Shown here: one piece after another, positions 48,301-59,049 of the stretch
Layout of the letters: each line of letters opens with the position of its first letter
How positions within the stretch are numbered: position 1 is the first letter of the stretch
Made by a program: the position numbers and the translations under genes
The notes under the pieces: generated by a model
The model's input: only the letters and a program-made list of their open reading frames with translations
Told to the model about the DNA's origin: nothing
The model's database searches: none
Assembly (NCBI RefSeq): GCF_901000735.1
Contig: NC_081550.1
Coordinates: 2,624,669 to 2,688,668 of the forward strand
Origin: Corylus avellana
Taxonomy: Eukaryota; Streptophyta; Magnoliopsida; Fagales; Betulaceae
DNA: 64,000 bases
Direction of reading: 5' to 3'

Positions 48301-49026
48301 CTTTTTTTATTTTTCTGAGCAAATACAAATAAAAGGGAACGGTTATATAGGGGATTCACACTCTTAATTCTAATAGAAAATAAAATGGGAGATGAATTGA
48401 GAATGCTTCCAAACACAAGGTTAGTAGCAGCTCACATGGCGAGGTGGTGCCCATGAAAGTTTTCAACTCTGGAACTATTGTGGCATTCTAAACTTTAAGT
48501 TTATGAGAAGTAGTTGGAAGAAAAGGATACCGCCCTAATCGTAGGTCACTGTGTACTTCTCTTGAGTGAAGAGAAAAGAAATTTTTATTATATATTATAT
48601 CCAAGGAAAAAAAAAAACAATCTTAATTGATAAATATTTGAATCGAGTTAAATTACATAGATTATAAAAAGATTTCATCAGTTAATCAGTTTGATTTTTG
48701 AAAGATTATGTAGATTTTATTAAACAATATACAATTTTTTTTTTTTAAAAAAAAATGTTTATATTTATATATAACTAATAATTATATGTTACAATCTGAG
48801 CGAGGATAGAAGTCTTCATCATATCTGATACTTCAAAATTGAAAAGATAGTAATTAATGAAATTATCTCCTGAAGAAGAGATGAGCTACGTACGTACTAA
48901 TCAAACACATCTCTTTACTTAACTCATACTTTTAAGGGAGATATATAGAATTCTTGAGCACCCCTAGAGTTTTCAAGCTTACGTTTTCTTCTCCGAATGT
49001 CTTTTCCTTCAGGGAGTAGTCCAACA

Positions 49027-49129
49027 ATGGAGGATATGTTGAGATATGAAGCAACTATTCTTGATTATATTCCAGGTTCTTGCTCAAAAATCCCTCTTCT
49101 TTCTTTGATTCTTTCGTTGAATGACTGTA

Positions 49130-49160
<31 letters not shown>

Positions 49161-49506
49161 ATGGTTGAAGCATAAACACATACGTAGCCTTTTATTATTA
49201 TTATTATTTGAAAATTTTGTTAACATATAACATTTTGCAGTGATTGAAGAAATATACACAGACAAAGAACACGGATGGTACTTTTCCACACCAAGAGAAA
49301 GAAAGTACCCAAATGGAGATCTGATTCATAACCCTGTCGATCATCACCCTGCAGCTGAATCCACAGCTTCCAATGATCATGTGATATCATCAACTTCAAA
49401 CCCGACTTCAGTTGAATCCACACCTTCCCATGATCATCATCTGGTAGGTCATCACCCTGCAGTTGACCAAATGAATATAACGGGTACGCATTTAATTTAT
49501 GTCTAA
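49027..49506 (+). CDS. Mini-NAC protein, unit C, intact two-exon frame
   Basis: Exon 1 49027-49075, exon 2 49241-49506, intact donor and acceptor TTTTGCAG, 104 residues. It differs from unit B by very few residues (STPRERKY instead of STARERKY, HHPAAES instead of HHPAVES), so the frame has stayed open since duplication. Structure, missing subdomains and promoter are as in unit B. The last sense codons run through a potential donor (ACGG/GTACGC), so a further exon could exist in principle, but the tail exon is not present downstream in this unit. Confidence 0.6.
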
Positions 49507-50050
49507 AGCATTTTATTAGTGGTTAAAGATTTAAATTTAAAATCTTTCCAAATTCTAATATTAAATCCTAAAATTCGAAAAAGTATAGTTGGTCAATTCT
49601 CAAGAATTTCCTCTTCATCTCCATACTCATAGTTTTCAAGAAAAACCTTTATAGATCGCAAGCGTAAAGGCAAAAAGGGCAAACTCATAGGCATAGCAAA
49701 TAAACAGCTTCTTTTTTTGGACAATAGAAAACAAAAGATGGATAAAAAAAAAAGGGGGGAACACAAAAGGGAACAAGATTAGGGGGATTAAGATCACTTA
49801 AAAGCAACTACAACTATCCGGGAAGGGGCAAAAGGGAATGCAACCATTAATGTTAGTGGCGGTGGCCCATTTAGCTAAATTATCGGTACGATGACCGATT
49901 AGTACTTTGAGAGGAATAGGCTTCATTGATGAAAGGTTCTAATTGCCAATCTGGAGGACAATCTTGTCTGTGAATGCGAGAAACAACATCTTGCGAATTG
50001 CCTTCAATAATGGTTTTGTTATTAAGAACTCTGCCTTCAATCATATGCCC

Positions 50051-50500
50051 TTAATTTCTTCTTGTCCTTGCATGGAAACTCATATGCCCTCCAAAGGCAC
50101 TATAACTAGGGAACTCTTTGTCACACTCCCTGCATACATACTTTACCTTATAAGTATTTCGAGCTACATGAAATGAAGTTTGACCAACCTGCTGCAATGA
50201 GCTACTACCAAAAGCTTGTTGGGTATTAGCCATAGCAGGAACATGAACAAAGCAATTAGTTGAAGAAAACTGATATGTTTTTGATGGAGCATCTGCATAA
50301 TTGATTTGGCTTCTACTAGGGAAATGGATGTTTGAGCCAAACTTGAATTTGTCGATATTGACAGAGCCATGAGCAGGGGTACTGGGATGAGTTTCCAAAC
50401 ACAGAGAGTTATAGCCATGAAATCGTCGGTTTCTCAATGAAAAATTCATATCCAAGGCATTCCAAGAAAACCCAGAGGAGATAGGAAAATGGACAAGTTG
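50051..50500 (-). pseudogene. Truncated zinc-finger copy, unit C, finger intact
   Basis: C-terminal half from about QLVHFPISSGF to ARTRRN; finger ligands complete (CRECDKEF, SAFGGHMSFHA). Here the junction with foreign DNA is a few bases different from units A and B, so the MKTRTPT start is out of frame and the first in-frame Met is within WNALDMNF (about 50455). Confidence 0.75.
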
Positions 50501-51027
50501 TGGGTGTTCTTGTTTTCATTGGGTTTGCTTAATTGCTGCATATGGGAAGAGTTAGATCATCACAATTTTCGCGTTTAATTATGAGAAGTAGTTTATTTGT
50601 TTATTTTTCTGAGCAAATACAAATTAAACAAAAGGGAAGGGTTATATAAGGGATCATTCTCACTATTAATTCTAATAGAAGATAAGATGGGAGAGGAATT
50701 AGAAATGTTTCCAAACGGAAGGTTGGTAGCGGCCCACTTTGCTTACTGCTCTTGAGAGAAGATAAAATAATTTTTTTTATTATATATTATATCCCAGAAA
50801 AAGAAAAAAAAAACAAAAACAATCTTAACTGATAAATATTTGAATCGAGTTAAATCACTTAGATTATGAAAAGATTGCATCGTTTAATGAATTTGATTTT
50901 TGAAAGATAATGTAGATTTTATTAAACAATATACAATTTTATTTTAAGAAATGTTTATCTTTATATATAACTAATAATTAAATTGTTACAAAATGAGCGA
51001 GGATAGAAGTCTTCATCATATTTGATA

Positions 51028-51300
51028 GAGTTAAATTCACTTTACCCCTAAAGTTTCAAAGGTTTTTCTATTCGAACCCAATGTTTAAAAATTGGCAATG
51101 TATCCTCTAATATTTCAAAAAATTTCAATTCAGATACTACGTTACTAATTTCCATTGAGGGTAATTACATAATTTCAAAGATTCCCTTCCAATTTGACGA
51201 AAATTAATAACAAAAGGTTTGAATTTAAAATTTTTGAAATATTAGGGGATATATTGTCAATTTTTAAATATTGGGATTCAAATTGAAAAACCCATTTTGT
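51028..51300. mobile_element. Old MITE-like element, unit C
   Basis: Counterpart of 44037-44305, with the same lost terminus at the junction with the captured gene end (about 51300). Confidence 0.7.
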
Positions 51301-52335
51301 TTGAAACCCAACCCTATCCGCCGCTCACTCTTTTCATTCTTCAATTTCTTTCTTCTCTTTCTTCTACGCTCTCTACCCACAAAAAATTAGTTGAATCACC
51401 CACAAAATGCAGTCATACGTAATTCCAGGTAAAAGCTTCAAACTCCCCTAGTTTTTGCAATCTTCTTTGTGAGCATTGATTTTTTTTTTTTTTTTCTTTT
51501 GTTGGATTTTTATGTTGGTTTGTGGGTGTTCTTGTTTTCATTGGGTTTGAATAATTGCTGCAGCTGGGAAGTTTTAGATTGTCACTCTATTCGTTTATGA
51601 GAAGTAGTTTATTTTTTTTATTTTTCTGAGCAAATACAAACAAAAGGGAATAGTTATATAGGGAATTCTCACTCTTAATTCTAATAGAAAATAAGATGGG
51701 AGAGGAATTGAGAATGCTTCTAAACACAAGATTTGAAACGGCTCACTTGGCGGGGTGGTGCCCATGAAAGTTTTCTACTCTAGAACTGTTGTGGCATTCC
51801 AAACTTTAAGTTTATGAGAAGTAGTTGGAAGAAAAGGATACCGCCCCAATCGTAGGTCAATGTGTACTTCTCTTGAGAGAAGATAAATAATTTTTTTATT
51901 ATATATTATATCCCAAAAAAAAAGAAAAAAAAAAATCTTAACTGATAAATATTTGAATCGACTTAAATCACTTAGATTATGAAAAGATTTCATCAGTTAA
52001 TCAGTTTGATTTTTGAAAGATAATGTAGATTTTATCAAACAATATGCAATTTTCTTTTAAAAAAAAATGTTTATCTTTATATATAACTAATAATTAAAGT
52101 GTTACAATATGAGCGAGGATAGAAGTCTTCATCATATATGATACTTCAAAATTGAAAAGATAATAATTATTGAAATTATATCCTGAAGAAGAGATGAGCT
52201 ACGTACTAATCAATTACATCTCTTTACTTAACTCATACTTTTAAGGGAGATATATAGAATTCTTGAGCACCCCTAGAGTTTTCAAGCTTACGTTTTCTTC
52301 TCCGAATGTCTTTTCCTTCAGGGAGTAGTCCAACA

Positions 52336-53023
52336 ATGGAGGATCTGTTGAGTTATGAAGCAACTATTCTTGATTCTATTACAGGTTCTTGCTCAAAAAT
52401 CCCTCTTCTTTCTTTGATTCTTTCGTTGAATGACTGTTATATATATATATAGAGATAGTGAATCGTTGAAGCATAAACGCATACGTAGCCTTTTATTATT
52501 ACTATTATTTGAAAATTTTGTTAACATATAACATTTTGCATTGATTGAAGAAATATACACAGACAAAGAACACGGATGGTACTTTTCCACACCAAGAGAA
52601 AGAAAGTACTCAAATGGAGATCTGATTCATAACCCTGTAGATCATCACCCTGCAGTTGAATCCACAGTTTCCAATGTTCATGTGATATCATCAACTTCAA
52701 ACCCGACTTCAGTTGAATCCACACCTTCCCGTGATCATCATCTTGTAGATCATCACCCTGCAGTTGACCAAATGGATATAATGCAGCAGCAGCAGCAACT
52801 ACTCCAAAATGCATCCCGGATAAATGATCAATCCAAATATAATATGGTTCCAAACAGTCCTGAATCTGATCATCAGTTTCCAGGTCCAGCAGAAAACAAC
52901 ATGGCTGCAAACTCTCCTGATATGGCTGCAAACAGGCCTGATCATCGGTTTCAAAATAAGGCTGAAAACTTGCCTTATAATCATCCAGCAATTATGGAAT
53001 CAATATCATACCATGATGATTGA
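52336..53023 (+). pseudogene. Longer mini-NAC copy, unit D, splice acceptor lost
   Basis: Exon 1 52336-52384 (MEDLLSYEATILDSI). The expected acceptor GCAG/TGATT reads GCAT/TGATT (G to T at 52541), so normal splicing is lost. The exon-2 frame to 53023 is open for about 160 codons and extends past the mini-NACs into a NAC tail (MQQQQQLLQNASRINDQSKYN, SDHQFPGPAENN). It shows what the ancestor of the mini-NACs looked like: the same KYxNGDLIHNPV junction, but a longer tail. After the stop, further tail remnants run to 53117 (NPNDGYHLGFCTDNSNDLLD) in another frame. Confidence 0.78.
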
Positions 53024-53537
53024 TACCTGCAGGCTCAATCCAAATGATGGGTACCACCTAGGCTTCTGTACGGATAACTCTAATGATTTGCTCGATCATC
53101 TATCATTTGATGGATGATGGTAGCCCAAGTTCTAATTTGTTGCGGACGGACTGACGGACTATTTTTAACTTTATGTAATTTATGACTTTTCTTAGCCTTA
53201 GGCATTAATTTAATGCCTTAATGTTTTACCTTTATTTAATTTATGTCACTTATGGATTTTCTTAAGGGTTGTTTTTTTTTTTTGGGTTGATTCATATAAT
53301 ATGTGTTTGTTTAGTATTGTTATGTTATAGTCCCATTTGGTTTCTCATATGGCTTATATATTTTTGTTCAAAAATATATCAAATGGCTGGTTGTTACCCT
53401 TACGATTTTCTTTTATTTTTATTGAGAATGACATAATAGTCCTTTCATGTCTTTCTTTTATTCTTTATTTCAAATTATTTGAGAGAGGAATTGCTAAAAG
53501 TCTTGATTTAAAATCTTTGTAAATTTGGATATAATAA
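53024..53537. other. NAC tail remnant and 3' UTR copy
   Basis: Tail remnant to about 53120, then 3'-UTR-like DNA homologous to 18700-19000 (TAGTCCCATTTGGTTTC, GAGAGAGGAATTGCTAAAAG). At about 53538 it is joined abruptly to the repeat part of another NAC exon 3, a duplication or unequal-crossover junction. Confidence 0.7.
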
Positions 53538-54224
53538 TTGGAAACGCTCAGCATCAGGCTCAGGCTCAGCAGCAAAATGCATCCTAGATAAATGACCAAT
53601 CCAATTATATTGCTCCAAACAGGCCTGATCATCAGTTTCAAGGAGGAAACGCTCAGCATCAGGCTCAGGCTCAGCAGCAAAATGCATCATTGATAAATGA
53701 TCAATCCAATTATATTGCTCCAAATTGGCCAAGTCATCAGTTTCAAGGAAGAAACGCTCAGCATCAAGCTCAGGCTCAACAGCAAAATGCATCCTTGATA
53801 AATGATCAATCCAATTATATTGCTCCAAACTGGCCTAATCATTCGTTTCAAAGAGGAAACGCTCATTATCAGGCTCAAGTCCAACAACAAAATGCATCAT
53901 GGATAAATGATCAATCCAATTATATTGCTCTAAACTGGCATAATCATCAGTTTGAAGGAGGAAACAATTTGCCTGATAATCATCAGTTTACAGGAGGAGT
54001 GGATAGCAACAATTACGAAAATCAGCTATATGATCATCGTGGTATGATGATTGGACTACAATATAGCTATACCACGTTCAATCCAAATGATGGGTACCAA
54101 TTAATACCACCAAGACTACTGTACGGATAACTCTAATGAGTTGCTCTCTCAAGTTCTCCATGATAAGCCGATCGATGATCATGATGATATCCCAAGTTCT
54201 AATTTCTCGCTTCCTAAATTATGA
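53538..54224 (+). pseudogene. NAC exon-3 fragment with tail repeats
   Basis: Starts inside the tail repeats ([15 protein letters not shown]) and contains four units with the [12 protein letters not shown] core, then the C-terminal part ([21 protein letters not shown]). It has an in-frame TAG near 53585 in the first unit and a 4-bp insertion near 54099 (GGTACCAATTAATACC) that shifts the frame to a stop at 54130. The terminal codons to 54224 match the full gene. No NAC domain or promoter. Confidence 0.88.
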
Positions 54225-54784
54225 TTTGGGCGGTATGGACTGACGGACCATTTTTAACTTTATGTAATTTATGACCTTAGGCATTAATTAATTTAATGCC
54301 TCTATGTTTTAGCTTTATGGATTTTCTTAAGGGTTGATTTAATGTTCGTTTAGTATTAATGTTGTATTATAGTCCCATTGGGTTTCCCATTTGGCATATA
54401 TACGTACTTTTGTTCAAAAATCTATCATACGGCTAGTTGTTACCCTTACGATTTTTTATTTTATTTTTAATTGAGAATGATATAATAGTCTTTTCGTGTC
54501 TTTCTTTTATTACTTATTTGAGAGAGGAATTGCTAAAAGTCTTGATTTAAAATCTTTGTAAATTTGGATATACAAAAATTGGCCAAATCAAAAAATCAGA
54601 TTTAAAAGCATTTTATTAGTGGCTAAAGGTTTTAGCCAAATTCTGATATTTAATCCTAAAATTCAAAAAAAGTATAGTTGGTCAATTGTCAAGAAAAACC
54701 GTTATATAGAAAGCATAAAGGCAAAAAGGGCAAAAGCATTGCAAATAAACAGCCTCTTTTTTTTTTTTTTTTTCCTGGGAAAAT
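54225..54784. other. NAC 3' flank next to the Cassandra element
   Basis: 3'-UTR copy homologous to 18676-19140 (TTTAATGCCTCTATGTTTTAGC, GGCAAAAAGGGCAAA). No gene. Confidence 0.7.
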
Positions 54785-55256
54785 TGTAACACCCCACCTC
54801 AATGACACACAATATTGTCCGCTTTTGGTTCTCTCAAACCAGACTTCCCAGGAGGTCACCCATCCTAGAGTTCTGATGACCATCACGGCTTTAAAACGCA
54901 TTGTTTTCATTAAGAGTATAGTATACATTTAAGCACATTCTCATCTCCATATTCAGGCAATGTGGGACGTTACAATCACCCCCTCTTAGGACCCAGCGTC
55001 CTTGCTGGCGACCCTCATGGGATTAGCCCATTCTTGGCGTCCGCCCCAGCGAGCGCCCGCTAGCGACCTTCATGGGCTTGTGCACGCTCCCTCCATCTCA
55101 GGCTGGGCAATGGCTCTGATACCATTTGTGACACCCCACCTCAATGATACACAATATTGTCCGCTTTTGGCTCCCCCAAACCAGACTATCATTAAGGATG
55201 TAGTATACATTTAAGCACATCCCCATCTTCATACCCAGGCGATGTGGGACGTCACA
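54785..55256 (-). mobile_element. Cassandra-type TRIM retrotransposon
   Basis: 472 bp. Left LTR 54785-54974 (TGTAACACCCCACC ... GGGACGTTACA) and right LTR 55127-55256 (TGTGACACCCCACC ... GGGACGTCACA). Target duplication AAAAT at 54780-54784 and 55257-55261. The primer-binding site (minus ATGGTATCAGAGCC) lies next to the right LTR, so the element reads on the minus strand. The left LTR contains, on the minus strand, GGATGGGTGACCTCCTGGGA, the 3' part of 5S rRNA with box C, which is the hallmark of Cassandra. The right LTR lacks about 62 bp covering this part. No coding capacity, as usual for TRIMs. The paralogous site at about 19139 (GGGCAAATACAAAAC) is empty. Confidence 0.9.
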
Positions 55257-55580
55257 AAAATACAAAACAAAAAACAAAATAAAAGATGGACCAAAAAAAG
55301 AAGAACACAAAAGGGAACAAGATTAAGGGGGTTAAGATCACTTAAAAGGAACTACAATTATTAGGAAATGGGCAAAATGGAATGCAACCATTAATAGTAG
55401 TGGCGGCGGCCCATATAGCTAAATTATCAATACGAAGACCGATTAGTACTCTGACCGGAACAGGCTTCATTGATGAAAGGTTCTAATTGACAATCTTGAG
55501 AAAAATCTTGGTTTCGAATGGCAGAAACAGCGTCTTGCAAATCGCCTTCAATAATGGTATTGTTATTAAGAACTCTGCCT

Positions 55581-56455
55581 TCAATCATATGCGCCCTTTC
55601 TTCTTGTCCTTGCAACAAAACTCATATGCCCTCCAAAGGCACTATAACTAGGGAACTCTTTGTCACACTCCCTGCATACATACTTTACCTTGTAAGTATT
55701 TCGAGCTACATGAAATGAAGTTTGACCAACCTGCTGCAAATCTGCAATGAGCTACTACCAAAAGCTTGTTGGGTATTAGCCATAGCAGGAAGATGAACAA
55801 ATCAATTATTTGAAGAAAACTGATATGTTTTTTTGATGGAGCATCGGCATAATTGATTTGGCTTCTACTAGGGAAATGGATGTTTGAGCCAAAATTGGAT
55901 TTGTCAATATTGACAGAGCCATGAGCAGGCGATGGGATGAGTTTCCAAACACAGAGAATTATAACCATGAAATCGTCGGTTTCTCAATGAAAAATTCATA
56001 TCCAAGGCATTCCAAGAAAACCCAGAGGAGATTGGAAAATAGACTAGTTGTTTTTTAAAAGCAGCAAGCTCAAAATCGATCAAATTGGCAGATGGAGAAA
56101 AATGGACATGATGGTTTACTTCAACAGATGAATTTCTGGTTATACCTTCTTGACAATTAGAGTTGGTGATCATTGGAGGAACGATTTCCATGATTTGTGA
56201 AGTAGAAAAGTATTGATTTCCTGCACTAGACAGAATATTGTTCATGTCTAATGCAAAAACATTCTCTTGCACAGCAGGAGAATCAAGGTGTTGGTATAGT
56301 GAGAAAAGCAATTTGTTTGGGCTCAACATTGGAGTAGAGATATCAGGAAGTTCAAATTCCTTTCCACATGGGTCTGCAGCCACATCAAACCATGCTTCCT
56401 CACCTTTTTGTGAAACACTATCTTCTTGTTCATCCATAGAAGAAGTGACAGCCAT
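55581..56455 (-). pseudogene. Zinc-finger gene copy, frameshifted
   Basis: Paralogue of 19479-20342 with the complete N-terminal half (MAVTSSMDEQEDSVSQK, FELPDISTPMLSPNKLL). The frame is lost near 55930, where bases are missing around HPxxAHGS, and again around 55740 and 55830 (an extra T in a T run, an extra CTGCAAAT). The finger region can still be traced: CRECDKEF, SAFGGHMSF, but the second zinc His is Val. The promoter with TATA box is conserved. A protein of 183 residues without a finger could be made. Confidence 0.88.
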
Positions 56456-58305
56456 TAATTTGTTGCCTTGAGAGAAGATTTTGAAAGGACTACTAGAGTA
56501 CTCAGAATGAAATACTCTTATAAAGGCTCATCTTCTCCTTTTCAACATTAACTTTTAGGGTGGGAGGAAAATTTTGTTAATAAATTTCCATATATTCAAT
56601 GAAAGACCACAAAGCATAACTTATACCCCAATTAAAGACAATTATCATAAAACAAGCTCAATCGAAACTACATTTTAAATGAAACAAAGAGAATCTTGAT
56701 CGTATACTCCTTTGACATTTTTCATATTTTTTTCACTTAAGTATCCTATAATGCTGACATGGCAGTTTCAACCAATCATTGGATCAGTTCTTTTTTTTTT
56801 TTTTAATAAAAAAAATCAAAGGTTAGTTGAAACTGACACGTCAGTATTGTGAAATAATTGTAAGATAAAAATGTGATTTCTAATATTATTTTTCATACTT
56901 TACACCTTAATGATATCATAATGACGTCCAAAAAAAAAAAAAAAGGTCCAAAACACTAGATATGAGTTAGCTATTGCTTCTATATAAAGCCCCAAACACT
57001 AATTTCACGACATATCTGAATAATGAAAAAGCACAAATAAGAACACATCAAAATCATTAATAATGGTCGGGTCATTAGTCATTTTAATTACTATCCTAAT
57101 TGCCACGAAGTTCAGTATTATGAAAATCCACACCACCATATTTAGCCATAATTTTATAAATACCAGTTAATGCATATATGATATATGATTTCTTAATCGA
57201 ATGTTAGTTTTAGGGCATACAATGGGCTTGTTATGTCAATTTCTGCCCATCGCAGATTGGGCTGATGGGTTGATGGGTTTGAGGAGGAGCCCATATTTCT
57301 TGCCAGCTTTTCTTGTAATGAAGCCCAATGGGTCTTAAAGGCTTTGTGTAGATTATCGAGCCTTAAATTAGCAAAAGGTGAAGGCCCAATTCTTGTTAGG
57401 GTTGGTACTGGTGGTTAAATAAGTAATTTAGTAAGAAACGGATTCTGGTTTCAGTTAGTTTCTTTCGCGGGTTTTTTCTTTCATTTTTGGTTAATTCAGG
57501 TATGTTTTGCTTTCTTTTTTAATTAATTAATTTAGAATCAATTTGGATGCTGCCTGTAGAGAAATAAAAATTAATCAGTTAATTTGTTTTAACATCATAG
57601 TGGGACTCAAAATCCAATATTTTTGAATTATTCCGCTTAATAAGAACAAATACACGATAAGCAAATATAAGGAGGACAAAAGTTTTTTTAGAGTTCTCTC
57701 AAATGTAATATGGCTTTTAAAATTACCAATAGACTGACATTTAATATTGATTATCTCAAAGTCAATAGTGATTTTAAAAGCCACATCACATTTTATAAGA
57801 CTTTAATCCTCCTTATATCATTACTCCAATAAGTGTACGTCCATGTTGACATTCACCAACAGTCTTGACAATTAAGGAAACCAATAAGGTTTAAAGACGA
57901 CACTCCGATTTTAAACACTAAACTGTAATTTACCAAACGCTTAATTATATTTTTAAAAATTATGTTTTTAAATCATGTGTTTTCAAATCACAAACCGAAA
58001 GGGACCCTAAAATTAGTTGTTATCTCATTATTGCTCGACAAGTATATTCTTTTCTTTTGGGTTTTTTCTTCTCATCTGGAGTATCTACTTTTGAGTTTTG
58101 ATATTGATTTAAATTGCTCTCAAGGTTTTGCTTAAGCAGAAGTCATATATGATCACTTGTTTCAACAATTTAAGATTGTACAATTTCCGGCCACCAAGTC
58201 TTTACTTTAATACACAAGCCAAAAAGATGATAAAATGCTAATTAGGGAATAGCAATGGAACACAGACACGAATTGGATTTCTTCTATCTTTTATTGAGGG
58301 TTCTT
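56456..58305. other. Intergenic DNA paralogous to 20343-22195
   Basis: Same landmarks in the same order as the first block, with small indels. No gene seen. Confidence 0.75.
56517..56525 (-). promoter_or_regulatory. TATA box of the zinc-finger pseudogene
   Basis: CTTTATAAGAG on the minus strand about 65 bp before the ATG, as at 20404. Confidence 0.55.
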
Positions 58306-59049
58306 TCACTAGTTCTCTCTTTTAAAAAAAAAAAAAAAAAAAATCTCTCCTTGCCTAAAGCTGAATTAGCTCTCTTTTATATGTGCATACAAAAAAAAAA
58401 ATGGTCAAAGAGCTGCCAAAGTCATGTTTTCGTACGATCTACTATTACGCTCCCTTGTCCACCATCCATTGTGCTTGTGATCAGGGCCGTCCGTCATCAT
58501 CAGGACATTGACACGTGGGCCATAAGGATTGACCCATCATAGTCTTCGCAGGGGTAGGCCCACCGGTCGTACTATGGGGGGCAGTTCCCATGCTTTTTGT
58601 GACAGGGGTAGGCTTGAATAGACATGTATTTTTCTTGATTGGACATCTGCTTTTACTTGAGTCAGGAATTAGGTAAGTGAGACATGGCATCCCGTATGGC
58701 TCTTTCGTATCGCACGTTGGGTGTAGCGAAATGGTTTGTCTTGCGGGGCTGACTTGGTTTAGTCCGCTCGTGGTTCGGTAACGATAAACCTTCCCTGATT
58801 TGGTATGAAACATTTCTCTGTTCAAGGTGGTTCGTCTAAGTGCATCAATGCTGGCCATTTGCACTCTAACGAGGGACCTCAAACGGACTTGCTTCCGGAT
58901 CGAAGTTCACGGGTCACCAATGAGTTGGTTTAAGAAAATTAACTCTAATTGATTTTCTCCCAAACAGAGAATATTTAGAGGGCAATTTTATGTGGTAAGA
59001 AAAAAAAAAACAAAACAAAACAAAACTGGACAACTTCATTTACCATCTT
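58306..59049. other. 744-bp insertion relative to the paralogous block
   Basis: The first block reads GGGTTCTTAATATTTACTATTG at 22187-22208. Here the same sequence is interrupted after GGGTTCTT and resumes with CTTAATATTTATTG, with TCTT present on both sides as a possible 4-bp duplication. The insert starts with A-rich DNA and has a GC-richer core at about 58430-58920, with a 133-codon minus-strand open frame (58481-58882) that I do not recognise. Plausible sources are an LTR or organellar piece; I cannot decide. Confidence 0.6.

Larger units (their letters stand above)
44886..48555 (+). repeat. Tandem NAC/zinc-finger array, unit B
   Basis: Same order as unit A, about 3670 bp. The extra length is explained by the 331-bp element at 47970-48300, present in this unit only. 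Confidence 0.9.
48556..51866 (+). repeat. Tandem NAC/zinc-finger array, unit C
   Basis: About 3311 bp, same order as unit A. A fourth unit begins at 51867 but turns into a longer NAC copy. Confidence 0.9.

Noticed and set aside
41571..51866. CRISPR array or bacterial repeat system
   Set aside because: The repeats are 3.3-kb units with plant genes and introns, not short repeats with spacers.
54785..54974. A true 5S rRNA gene
   Set aside because: Only the 3' part with box C is clear, box A is missing, and the sequence lies in an LTR with a duplicated partner and target duplication.
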